From the NCBI GenBank assembly GCA_029747585.1, contig JAPEVF010001373.1, positions 1-10,447 of the forward strand: 10,447 bases of DNA. The letters are read 5' to 3'. The position numbers and the translations under genes are program-made. The DNA comes from Pleurotus djamor. Taxonomy: Eukaryota; Basidiomycota; Agaricomycetes; Agaricales; Pleurotaceae. Shown piece by piece: positions 1 through 10,447 of the stretch. The notes beneath the pieces were generated by a model, which made no database searches, was not told where the DNA came from, and worked only from the letters and a program-made list of their open reading frames with translations. Numbering within the stretch: the first letter of the stretch is position 1; each line of letters opens with the position of its first letter.

Positions 1-2931
1 GTCCGTGCCGACGCTCATGTGACGCAGTGAACGAGGATCTTTGATAAGTTGCCAGAAAGGCAGTGATGTTGGATCACCAAAGTTACCTCGAACGTCCAGC
101 TCAAAGAGAGTCGTGAGGACCTTAGAGGTGTTGAAGTCCACCAGACGGGGGGAGAGGCGGTATCTTCGTCCCACAGCCAATCGGAATGCTCCTCCGGTCC
201 ATATTTGGAGCGTTAATGTCGCTTGCTTCCGTCGTCCACTTGAGACACCAAGCAAGTCAGCTAGAGCAAGATTGTCTTGCACGACGGGGTGTTGGTTTTC
301 CCAGGAATCAGTGGAATTGACGCCAAGGGGAAAGTGGAGATTGGCAACACTGAGATCGTCGAACAACGCTTCGACAGGTATTTCCTCGGTGTCATCTCCT
401 TCTGCGACAAGTAGGTACTCATAAAAGTTCTTCTCCTTGTCGATGAGCATGTCAATGGCACCAGAGACAACCTTAAAATGACGTTCAATTCTGCTCCCGA
501 CAGTGGCAGATTGGTATTCAATGATGGGGGCATCAGGGCATCCTTCGATGCGCGCCTTCCATAAGTCTGTGAGCCTCGATAAAACCTCGAACTGTGAGCA
601 TGATTAGACAGCGTCGCCGACCCAATAAGGATGAAGTAGCTGACCTGTTGCATGAAGAACAATTTTCTGAGATGCTCCTCTTCGCAGATATCCATACAAT
701 TGGCGGTGAGTCGCCTGCCAGGATTGACAAGTATATTGGGACGGCCCGCCGTTGGGTTGCTCACCCTGGCGCGTAGGCTCTTCAATATAGAATAAACATA
801 TCTAACGGGTTCATGAATAGGCTGGCAATCATGGGTTGACGAGCGACTTACACATTGCGCCACTTCAGTTTACTTTGCACATCGCCAATGGCTGCGGACG
901 TGAGACTTGCTAGTATGTCGTCGTCTTTGGGGCATTCGCGACCTAGGTCCTCCGTGACTAACGTGTTCGCACATTCTTCGAAGTCCCAGTACCCTGGAAC
1001 TGGTAGCGCAAGCAATCTGTTGACTTCAGATTTGATGGACACGACCCGGGGTAGTTGTCCAAGCAACGTTCGTCTGCTTTCATCTTCGGCCATCGAATTT
1101 CGGATTTCAAACTCCAGGAAAACGTCGCGAAGCTTGGCTCGAATTGCGGAGCTCAGATTGGTAGAGGCATCTGACTTGATCCCCAGTCTCTCAGCACATA
1201 TTTCTAGACTTGAATGATTTCCAGGACCAAATGAGAAGGGTAAAAGCGCCCCTGAGAGGATTATTGGTTGATACGTGGTTCGAAGAAGGGATGCCCCTGA
1301 AGCGAGAGCTCCAATGCATAATCGTAGGTCTTCATCCGAGTCAGTGAGATTGAGCGCTGAGTCTACTAGGTGAGATTGAAGAGCTGAGTGTTCTGCAGAA
1401 GAAAAGACATAGAACTGAGTGGTCGGGGTCGGTTTAATTTGCAAGATATCTCTGATGATAGAGGCCAGTGCGGAGACAAGATGAGGAGGGAGGCCAGTGA
1501 CAGGTTTCTGAGTTTGAAGTCCATCCAATGAGGTGAAAACTGATAAACAAAAGTAGGAGAAAGGGAGAGAGTATACGGAGGGATCTTTAACCAGAGAAAG
1601 GACGACAGCGATGTCCTCCGACTGAGGGCAAGTGTAACTGCGCTTCTGCGTCACCTTGTAGAAGATTCGGCGTTAGGTTTCGGTCTCTGCAAAGTGTGTA
1701 GATGATTTACTTTGATCTCGCCCGAGATTGCGGCGTCGAGTGCGGGAGGAGACATAAAGACCCCTTGGGCATTTCGTCTCCTTGACACGCCCAAAATCTT
1801 CCTGGCTTTATTGAATGTGGCGGGGTAGGTAGACTCCAAAGTTTTCCAGCGAGAGGCGTCCGCAAACAGGCCGTGAAGCTCCTCGATATCCGAGATGCCA
1901 GCATCAGGTGTGGGTCCGCGAGATAAGTTCAGCAGTGTTCGGACAGCGTGAGCTTCCGTGTGAGAAATGTTAGGAACAGTCCCAAGGGTACCTTCCATGA
2001 GTGAAGTACCACGGCATTCGCTCTCGTAGGGACAATTCCGACATAATGGATTGTAGTGCCACTCGACTTCATCCTTTGGTTGAACCAACAATCGGGGCAG
2101 CCTCCCGAAAAGGAAGGAGTGCAAGGAAGGCGCGAGTAAAGAAAGAGCCACAGGCCTGAGGTCGCCGAAAGACGGTTGGCCTGTTGATGAAGACAGCCAG
2201 ATAGCGGCTGATCCTGCCTGGCGAAAACAAGGCGGTTGGAGAATCGCTGACAAGCAAAGGGTATAAAAATAAATTTGAGCATAATGAGATGCCTGAAGCG
2301 TGCTTATTTATTCAATTCGTGAAACAGGCTCTGAAGGGGTCCATACCTTGACATTATCAGAGGATTTAGCGTCAATAATTCTCCAGATAATGGTGTCCCT
2401 CGAAGGCCGGAAGATTTCAAGGAGGTCGGGTTTGGCTACAGAGAACATTACTCGATCCAAGCCACCCTGGTCATAAAGACGATTGAAAAAATCTTGAGGA
2501 GGATGTAGGGTCAAGCCGACGACAAAGAAATGGTCCCGGGCATCGTTGCGGATCATGTCCACTATTTGTTCTGGTGGAAGCGCGTCTTCAGGCAATTCTA
2601 GGAGGAGAAGCTGATCGGCCAGCCAAGTGAAGAGGGTTTGTTCCCATCTGAGTCCACGTTCGATGTGAGCTTGGGTACGAGAGGAGGGTGGCACACCATC
2701 CTGCGCGTCCGTCTCGTCCGCGGGGCGGTGGTAGACATTATGCAAGTACAGATCACAATTTAGGTGGTGATAAAGGGCGAGGTTGGTAGCTGACAACCTG
2801 CCCTTGGGCATATCGGAGGAATGGGGGGGAATCCATTCAGGATGCAGGACCTGGGGTTTTATAAGAGTTAGTAAGCTTAAATGAAAAACGATTCGGCCAT
2901 CTTCTCTGCAGTGTGTGCATTGTTCGAACAT
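1..2931 (-). CDS. TM0106-type RecB-like Fe-S nuclease, 5' part of a predicted nuclease-helicase (partial)
   Basis: I read five exons: 2931-2347, 2292-1711, 1654-852, 765-645 and 591-1. The four introns (54, 56, 86 and 53 bp) are GT-AG and keep frame, giving about 894 residues before the left edge. Residues about 45-290 are a PD-(D/E)XK nuclease: Glu97, Asp169, the Asp187-Ala-Lys189 core and a Q201xxxY205 motif. An Fe-S cluster is predicted from Cys59 with the C279xxC282x5C288 group, as in Cas4, Dna2 and AddB. Residues about 300-385 look helical, and about 400-560 match the RNase H-like region that follows the nuclease in this family, though I see no clear acidic catalytic motif there. Fungal relatives continue into a superfamily 1 helicase, which would lie beyond the window. 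The family suggests a nuclear role on DNA or RNA ends; the substrate is unknown. The start is uncertain: Met at 2931 is the first ATG in the open frame, but a CTAAC plus CAG acceptor ending at 2851 may mark an earlier intron and another first exon. Confidence 0.8.
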
Positions 2932-3247
2932 CCAACACGCGAAGATGATCGTTGTTCGAAGTCAGATCGAGTCAACATCCCACGATCAGGCAAACCCCTG
3001 AGAGTGTGGATCTTCCGTCCCTGCGCAAACACGAGTCAAACACTCAAGTTGAGTTGAACGTTTGAACCACAAGTCTATTTGGAGATACAAGTTGGAAGTA
3101 TAAATGGAACATATTGATCCCGAAGTTGAAAGCTTTGGTATAATCAAGAATACGACGCTCTTAAATTGGTCTTCGTTTACGAGGCAGGACTAGTGGTAGC
3201 AGGGTGTGTTAGTAATCATGGGAGTAGGACTCTAGGATGAATCATGC
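2932..3247. other. Spacer between the peroxidase 3' end and the nuclease 5' end
   Basis: This 316-bp stretch holds no supported gene. Both neighbours are on the minus strand, so it should contain the peroxidase 3' UTR and the nuclease promoter. A 13-nt perfect dyad (ACTCAA-G-TTGAGT) lies at 3042-3054. The 9-mer TTGTTCGAA occurs near the nuclease start and again at about 2952-2960. On the minus strand a weak TATA-like TTTATAC lies near 3098-3104. I see no clear AATAAA polyadenylation signal. Confidence 0.5.
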
Positions 3248-5080
<1,833 letters not shown>

Positions 5081-5143
5081 TTCGAAGATTGGATGTAAGA
5101 CACTCGTTAAGAGCTCTGGAGTCACAGTGCAGAAACTTTTCAG

Positions 5144-5151
5144 CTTTTATA
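5144..5151 (-). promoter_or_regulatory. TATA box of the peroxidase gene
   Basis: TATAAAAG reads on the minus strand, 64 nt before the peroxidase ATG at 5080. The sequence and spacing suit a TATA box with a short 5' leader. The ATG at 5080 has A at -3 and G at +4, which favours it over the in-frame ATG 12 nt downstream. Confidence 0.7.
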
Positions 5152-5313
5152 CCATTCAGACGCATTGCGTTTCCAGATTAGCATCATTGTACAAGTGAGA
5201 CTGTCCCCACGAATGGCAGCGTTTGGATTACCGCTACCAATGTACTGGGACCACTCTCCCTCGAGTCGGACGGGAATACATGGGCGGTGAGAACGAGTCC
5301 ACTGCCAAACGTA

Positions 5314-5361
5314 GGGATGGGATACATCCCAGAGAGAGGAAGAGCCAGTGGAATGGGATAC
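5314..5361. repeat. Pair of dyad-symmetric repeats with a shared 9-bp core in the peroxidase promoter
   Basis: ATGGGATAC occurs at 5317-5325 and again at 5353-5361, 36 bp apart. The first copy sits inside an inverted repeat, GGGATG-5 nt-CATCCC (5314-5330). The second sits inside ATGG-GATA-CCAT. They lie about 235-285 bp upstream of the peroxidase ATG. Two similar dyads at this distance could be binding sites for a dimeric regulator. That function is inference; the repeats are directly visible. Confidence 0.4.
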
Positions 5362-6169
5362 CATCTGTTTGCTCAACATTATTCATGCAAATACTTGCCC
5401 GAGGAGGTGACTGTGAGACGAAGTGTCGACCGGATACAAACACAACAACCGGCTAATCTAGAAATGAACATACATCAGCCTAAACCGTGCGAAGGTCATT
5501 GAAGAGCCATCACAGATACCGCAAGGTAACGATGGATAGGGCTCGTCGGGTATACGAAAGCTGTGGCAAATAAACATCGATTAGGCAACCCTGGCATCAT
5601 CAACGAGCCTCTTTCAACGGCATTCACAGATACATTGATGTAGAGAACAAACATAGCAGAGGCCCATGTGTGTCATGTCAAAAGTAATATCAAGACGCAC
5701 TTTGACTCCGTGGCTGGTGTAATTCGTTCCAATTCGAGATATATGATTCACTCGGACAAACGCAAGTTCAGTGCCGTACCACACTCGGTAAAGCATTTGC
5801 AAATTTTCGCCTATCGCATGGCAGCGATCCAAACTTGCACGACAGTCTCAAGGAACAGTAGACAGTAGTATGAGACTCGTGTTCTAGTCTGACAAGCCGT
5901 CGTCGATTTGACGAGATTGTTGGGAATCCGAGGATGGTCGTTTCATTGACCACTGACTCGGAGACTCTGGTGACTTACCTCCAGGTTGGTCTGTGGAGTA
6001 GAGGGCGAAGACCCGCTGGTAAGGCCTCTCGGCACGGAGGATTTAGACGAAACAATGGAGGTGGTGCGCATTTGAAATTGATGGCAAGGTTTCCCCAGGA
6101 CTGGAGCTGGCGTGGTAAACGCAGACGTGTGAAGCGGGCCAGGGAAAGGCGCGCGCCTGGAGGTGCTGT

Positions 6170-6175
6170 CACGTG
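6170..6175. promoter_or_regulatory. CACGTG E-box upstream of the J-domain gene
   Basis: The palindrome CACGTG, in the context GTCACGTGCA, lies 109 bp before the ATG at 6284. In fungi this core is bound by bHLH factors of the Cbf1/USF type. Position and sequence make a promoter element plausible, but a single hexamer can occur by chance. Confidence 0.4.
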
Positions 6176-6283
6176 CACCCATCCAGGCTACCTCAGGCTG
6201 AGGTGAGTGACACGGGAGCGTGTAACTTAGACTTGTACCACAACCAGTGCCACAACCTTCCCCGTGGCGGACTCGATCGCGCC

Positions 6284-7777
6284 ATGGTTTCTGGGCTCAC
6301 GAATGTCGTATTCAACCTTGTTGGCTGGTCAATCATCCCAGACTTTGCCACGAAACAAGCGCTTCGTTTTCTCAACACTTTTCTCGCCACCTACTTCAAC
6401 GTCCCCGTGCCACCGCCTGGATCACCTTCATATGTCAAGCGTTACCGCCTGACTCTGTCTTTCGCTATCTTCTCATACCTATGCTACTCCCTCTACCAGG
6501 GCTCGCGGTCTATTGAGCCTAACTTCTATGAGGTCCTGGGTGTCCCCGTCGATGTGGATGAAGCAGGCTTGAAGACTGCTTTCAAAGGGTTTGCACGGAA
6601 ATACCATCCTGACAGGCCTGGCGTCGGACTTGCAGGCGCTGAGCTGTTCATGAAGACGCGGAAGATGTACGAGTCGTTGAAGGATCCTGTTGCAAGGTTT
6701 GCCTATGATCGGTGAGTCCCAACGATTCAGTCTCAAAGAAGATACCCATCTCTTTGTAGATTTGGACCAGATGCACTGGACTGGGAAGGGCTGGTAACTG
6801 AACGAGAGTATCTCCGGAGGGGAATGATATCCAACTCCATGTATCACATCGTTTCCTTCGTCTTTCTGCAATTTTGGTCAGCATTCGGTGAACCTAGTCC
6901 AGTGGCCTTCGTATGTCCTTCTGTACCCCTCGAGTTCGTTTCTATAACTCAGTCTTTCTTCAAACAGTGGCGATATATCCTTTACGCGTTCCTTTTTGTA
7001 TACGAATTCGCCCTACTCATCTCGCCACCACCCTCTTTGACTTCACTCGCTTCTACAGTCGCAAACAACACCACATCTGCAATCTTTTCCTCTACGTTTC
7101 AGGACCCCACGTCTTTCTCAACCCATCGTACCCTCCTCCATATCATCTTCCCCCAACGCGTCGAGTACCAGCACATCATATTCCTTCATCATCTTTTCGT
7201 CTTCCTTTCCGTCGCTCTGAGCCGTGTCGCCCCTCAACTCTTCCCCGGTGACCCACCAGCAAGTGTTGCGAAACTCCTGGTCGATCGTGTCACCGATGTC
7301 GCCACTGCAGCTGATCGAGAAACAGGGATCATGCTACACACGGTTTTGCACTCCGTTCATCCCATCCAGCAACAACCGAATGGCATACCCCGACCAACTT
7401 TCAACAAGATGCAACCAAAAACCAATCTGGATCCTGGTGTCATGAAGACGTTGACTTCAGAGATGAGAGATATGATTATCGAGGCGAATTTGAGGAAGGA
7501 CACTGAACCGATTGCTGGGGCTTGGAAGGACGCAATCGTGCGGGGTAGGGCTTTGTCGTTGAAACACCCGAAGTTTGCTGCTCGGCATATGATGTCGAAG
7601 CTAGGGGGAAAGACGAGGGAAGACGAGATTGGTGAGGACGGGGAAGATGTGACTGGGGAAGGAATATTGCCCTCGCCTCGACCATCGCCCCCTCCTCGAC
7701 ACGGGCAAGCATCACCGCAACGACCTACGGCCCAAAGAACGTCTAGTCATGTTCGCGCGAGGAGTATATCTTGTTGA
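6284..7777 (+). CDS. J-domain (Hsp40/DnaJ-like) multi-pass membrane protein
   Basis: Three exons, 6284-6711, 6760-6910 and 6968-7777, encode 462 residues. The first intron (48 bp) is phase 2, GTGAGT to TAG. The second (57 bp) runs GTATGT to CAG. The ATG at 6284 has strong context (GCGCCATGG) and is the first ATG in its frame. A membrane segment lies at about residues 56-71. The J domain spans about 80-143, with the His108-Pro-Asp motif that stimulates Hsp70 ATPase, and begins with the typical NFYEVLGV stretch. Further hydrophobic segments lie near 171-186, 195-211 and 262-279. The tail from about 408 is acidic, then rich in Pro, Ser and Arg. A membrane-anchored J protein suggests recruiting Hsp70 to an organelle membrane, ER or mitochondrion. 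The layout is not clearly Sec63, and I do not recognise a named orthologue. It is divergent from the peroxidase gene. Confidence 0.85.
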
Positions 7778-8630
7778 AAAATACCACCCTTGTCCGGTAA
7801 TCTACTCATTGCTGTATTGTACTTACTAATTATGTCGTCCTGTGTCCAACTGGTAATGCGATAGACTGACGATCCGCTCCCAGATTCTGCCAGGTTAGAG
7901 CCTTGGAGCAGGGGTTATCACGAGTCGATGCAATCCTGGGCCGCTGCTAACGCACGCAACAACGAACATAGTTAGGAGGTCGACTGCGTGCTGGAATAAG
8001 GTCTTTGTCTTCATAGGAGCGCACGGAGTACATTGGACCTCGCCCTTTACTCGGAACACCTTGCCCACTCTACCGCCGCCATTGTGGTGCAACAATGTCC
8101 AGACTCGTGTATGAGGGTTAACGGGTAAATATAGCAACATGGCAATGCCAAAGGCGAGTGGAGCCACTCCGCCTGTGCTAGGGTTTCTACGTACCAATGG
8201 AATCACTACACTTCGGGGTCTCCGATAGTTTATTCCAGATAACTATCCCAAAGTGCTGCAAGTCTCAGGTTGGATGTAAACTTGGGCATATGCTCAGGCT
8301 AAACATTCACTAAGACATGTCAGGTACGGACATTCATCCGTCGTGTGCTCGCCCGATCTACTCGAGGTTTTCCCTGATCCAAGGCTAAACTTACCATGAA
8401 GCAGTGGATACGTATCTCCCTTCTGATCGTACTGATAACGGGGGACAAGCTCGCCAAGGTCAGCTCTGATACAAAGCCTTCGTTCGAATCGTTCGCGACC
8501 GCACCTGAGTCGGCCGTTCTCTCATACACTTGCGGCTCAAAGGAAGCATCTAAAAGGCTTGGCCAAATTGACTACCGTGGTCAAACCGTGGTTGAGTGGT
8601 GGAAATTACCGTCGGATTGTCGCAAAGTGA

Positions 8631-8664
8631 CTTGGCGTCGATGGGATGGATTCCCAGTGCCAAG
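8631..8664. repeat. Two-part inverted repeat (possible hairpin)
   Basis: CTTGGC (8631-8636) pairs with GCCAAG (8659-8664). Inside it, TGGGA (8642-8646) pairs with TCCCA (8652-8656) around a 5-nt loop. The result is a nested stem with an asymmetric internal loop. It lies in non-coding DNA about 650 bp before the next gene, and its role is unknown. Confidence 0.4.
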
Positions 8665-8990
8665 ACAGGTCGGTGTCCAGCTTCCACTCTAGCGCCGCAG
8701 GACGAGTATTTTCCATTAGATGTGGTTCTATTTTTGGCACATCTACCGCTAGGATCCACTTTGGGTTTGGGATCTTGACCCTGGAATGCTGACCCCTTGT
8801 ACCCTGTTTTCGACGGTCAGATCAAAATACGCCTGACGGCGTAGACGGATGTATTCGAATCAAGCGACCTCGCGAGCTTGTCGCGAGCTGAAGCTTCAAG
8901 GACGATCCATTCGGGACATCGCTTCGACGCAGGTATCATCGTTAAGCTCGGTTGTTCTTTGTAACTATCACACAATCGAACACGTTACCA

Positions 8991-9154
8991 CCAATGTCAG
9001 ACGATTCGCGAAAATTTCCTTGGAATCAGCCAATGGCTTCCCATCCATGTACGGGCTCCGCTTCATGGGATAGAGGCCGCAAACTTCGGCTTGGCACTGT
9101 CAATCCGCCAATGCCAGAAATTCTAAGCTCGGCCATGCTTCGCAGATACCCAAT
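8991..9154 (+). promoter_or_regulatory. Cluster of four CCAAT boxes
   Basis: CCAAT occurs on the plus strand at 8991-8995, 9030-9034, 9108-9112 and 9150-9154, about 165-330 bp before the ATG at 9320. All four share one orientation and fall within 164 bp. CCAAT is the site of the fungal HAP complex, which often controls carbon and respiratory metabolism genes. The motifs are seen directly; control by HAP is inferred. Confidence 0.45.
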
Positions 9155-9217
9155 CGAAAGCACAAGTAGCCGTAGAAACAATTCCCCTAATTTAAACTGA
9201 AGGAATCATTGGAAGCA

Positions 9218-9225
9218 TATTTAAA
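9218..9225 (+). promoter_or_regulatory. TATA-like box and CT-rich leader of the isocitrate lyase-like gene
   Basis: TATTTAAA lies about 95-102 bp upstream of the ATG at 9320. A pyrimidine-rich tract follows, about 9240-9305. This pattern is common around the transcription start of strongly expressed fungal genes. The start codon context is a reasonable fungal one, with A at -3 (AACGATGCC). Confidence 0.55.
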
Positions 9226-9319
9226 CCAGAGGACAAAGCCCAGTGGTTCTCATCATCCTCTCTCCGCTCTTCTGCATTCACATACATCTCCTTCTCTTCT
9301 CTAGAAACCACCGTTAACG

Positions 9320-10447
9320 ATGCCTGCCCCCAACTACTTCACTACCAACGAGGCTGCTCCCTCCCCCGCTCCCGTTGAGGCTCCCGCTGCCTCATCTGAG
9401 CCAGGCGTCTACTACAANTGCTCGTCTTGACCCCAAGAACTACCTTGAGGGTCCTCTCTCAGACAACCCCGCCACCCGCCTCCGCCAAATGCTCGCACGA
9501 CCTGGTATCGTTGTAAGTATCAATCGAGATGGATATGAAATCATTTGAGCTTGAACAATAAATAGGTCGCACCTGGTATCTGTGATGGTATCAGCGCACG
9601 CTGTGCCCTCGAAGCTGGTTTCGAATGCTTGTACCAGTCTGGAGCCGCCACCACGGCCTCCCGTCTCGGTCAGCCTGATCTTGCCATTGCTACCCTGAAC
9701 GATTTCGTCGGTGTACGTGACATGTCCAAACGGTTCAAAATAACAATAACTCACCTCAAATGATTTTAGTCTGCTCAAATGGTCTGCAGCTTGGACCCCA
9801 CCGTCCCAGTCATCGCTGATGCCGACACTGGCTTCGGTGGCCCAGCCATGGTCGCTCGCACTGTCACTCAATACGCGAAATCCGGTGTTGCCGGCCTTCA
9901 CATTGAGGACCAAGTCCAGACCAAGCGATGTGGACATCTTCTCGGCAAGCAAGTCGTCTCTCGCGAAGAGTTCCTTACGCGCATCCGTGCCGCAGTGATC
10001 GCCCGTGACGCCATTCCCGGCGGATCTGACTTCGTAAGCCATTACATACCATCTCGACAAAACATTATCACTTACCGTACTGAAGGTCATCATTGGACGA
10101 ACTGACTCAGCCCAAGTTCTCGGAATGGAGGAAGCTGTCGAGCGTTTGAAGCTCGCTGCCGCTGCTGGTGCTGATGTTTGCTTCATTGAGGGCGTCAAGT
10201 CCAAGGAGCTCCTCGAGACCACCGTCGCCGCCCTTGCACCCAAGCCCGTCCTTGTTAACGTCATCTCTGGTGGACTCACTCCCCCTTTCACCTACCGAGA
10301 AGCCGAAGAGATGGGTGCTAAAATCATCAGTAAGTGCTCAGCATCTTGACATCGGTCATTGATTCTAATCATATCATCTAGTCTTTTCGCTTGTCTCTTG
10401 TGTTGCCATGGTGCACGCTTGCCGCGCTGCTATGCAGTCACTCAAAA
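9320..10447 (+). CDS. Isocitrate lyase/PEP mutase superfamily enzyme (partial; frame broken by an ambiguous base)
   Basis: Five exons are visible: 9320-9512, 9566-9712, 9770-10033, 10086-10329 and 10382 to the right edge. The four introns are 52-57 bp, GT-AG. The 5' reading frame fails at the n at 9418, since TGA follows in frame. Dropping that base joins residues 1-32 to the conserved body, so I count without it. The first 30 residues are rich in Ala, Pro and Ser. Asp130-Ala-Asp132-Thr-Gly is the Mg-binding loop, and Lys165-Arg-Cys167-Gly-His is the superfamily signature with the catalytic Cys. About 304 residues are present and the C-terminus is missing. Members cleave or form C-C bonds next to a carboxylate: methylisocitrate lyase, dimethylmalate lyase, oxaloacetate acetylhydrolase, PEP mutase. 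It is shorter than true isocitrate lyase and lacks its large insert. The exact substrate is undecided. The coding DNA favours C-ending codons, suggesting high expression. Confidence 0.88.

Larger units (their letters stand above)
5081..6283. other. Divergent intergenic region between the peroxidase and the J-domain gene
   Basis: About 1.2 kb separates two genes transcribed away from each other, so it should hold both promoters. Open frames of 60-90 codons occur on both strands, but none has a recognisable domain, a good start context or matching splice sites. Features I can point to are the TATA box at 5144-5151, a repeated dyad motif at 5314-5361 and CACGTG at 6170-6175. Apart from these I see nothing definite. 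Confidence 0.6.
7778..9319. other. Intergenic region without a supported gene
   Basis: About 1.5 kb follows the J-domain stop and precedes the isocitrate lyase-like start. The left part should carry the 3' UTR of the J-domain gene. The longest open frames, 7895-8206 (minus) and 8396-8692 (plus), have no recognisable domain and no convincing introns. A hairpin-forming inverted repeat lies at 8631-8664. From about 8990 onward the sequence has promoter features for the next gene. No tRNA, transposon end or tandem repeat was found by eye. Confidence 0.55.

Noticed and set aside
261..863. Minus-strand open frame of 200 codons read as one separate protein.
   Set aside because: Only its middle part (765-645) is coding, as exon 4 of the nuclease gene. 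The rest is intron or the wrong frame relative to the clean exon 591-1.
1651..1713. Apparent frameshift in the nuclease gene where two open frames overlap by 4 nt.
   Set aside because: A 56-bp GT-AG intron with a CTAAC branch site (1710-1655) joins the two frames in phase, so no frameshift is needed.
1..2931. Cas4-like nuclease suggesting a bacterial CRISPR or defence locus.
   Set aside because: The gene has four spliceosomal introns, matches the TM0106 type found in fungi, and no CRISPR repeats or cas genes are present.
6174..6180. TGCACCC, a match to the metal-response consensus TGCRCNC.
   Set aside because: It lies over 1 kb from the peroxidase start and overlaps the CACGTG near the J-domain gene. 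A degenerate 7-mer is expected by chance.
7895..8206. Minus-strand open frame of 103 codons just after the J-domain gene.
   Set aside because: No recognisable domain, no codon bias like its neighbours, and low-complexity composition. It would also lie in the expected 3' UTR of the J-domain gene.
8482..8490. GTTCGAATC, resembling a tRNA T-loop.
   Set aside because: The flanks do not form the 5-bp T stem and no acceptor or anticodon arms can be placed around it.
8396..8692. Plus-strand open frame of 98 codons with a slightly hydrophobic N-terminus, possible small secreted protein.
   Set aside because: The hydrophobic run is only about 10 residues, there is no clear cleavage site or cysteine pattern, and open frames of this size occur on both strands of this region.

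Overview
The window is nuclear DNA from a filamentous fungus, most likely a wood-decay basidiomycete (Agaricomycetes). Genes are cut by many short GT-AG introns (about 48-86 bp, often with a CTAAC/CTAAT-like branch site). One gene is a secreted class II haem peroxidase of the ligninolytic type, which is essentially a white-rot trait. There are no operons, bacterial ribosome sites, CRISPR arrays or recognisable transposons.

Layout. (1) Positions 1-2931, minus strand: the 5' part (5 exons, about 894 residues, running off the left edge) of a large RecB-like Fe-S nuclease of the TM0106 type, expected to continue into a superfamily 1 helicase. (2) 2932-3247: short spacer. (3) 3248-5080, minus strand: a complete short-type manganese peroxidase of 361 residues in 14 exons, four of them only 9-20 nt long. 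It has a secretion signal, a Lys-Arg propeptide site and an intact Mn(II) site, but no exposed catalytic Trp. (4) 5081-6283: divergent intergenic region with a TATA box and a repeated dyad motif on the peroxidase side and a CACGTG box on the other side. (5) 6284-7777, plus strand: a complete J-domain (Hsp40) multi-pass membrane protein, 3 exons, 462 residues. (6) 7778-9319: about 1.5 kb with no convincing gene; its right end looks like a strong promoter (four CCAAT boxes, a TATA-like box, a CT-rich tract). (7) 9320-10447, plus strand: the 5' part of an isocitrate lyase/PEP mutase superfamily enzyme, running off the right edge. An ambiguous base (n, 9418) breaks its frame, and deleting that base restores it.

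The genes are not an obvious cluster. One functional link is plausible but unproven. Manganese peroxidase releases Mn(III), which needs a dicarboxylate chelator such as oxalate. The superfamily of the last gene includes fungal oxaloacetate acetylhydrolase, which makes oxalate, but it also includes methylisocitrate lyase and others, and I could not settle the assignment. I found no evidence for a wholly new system. The main points of interest are the micro-exon structure of the peroxidase, the nuclease-helicase fusion with a degenerate RNase H-like region, and the sequence error in the last gene.
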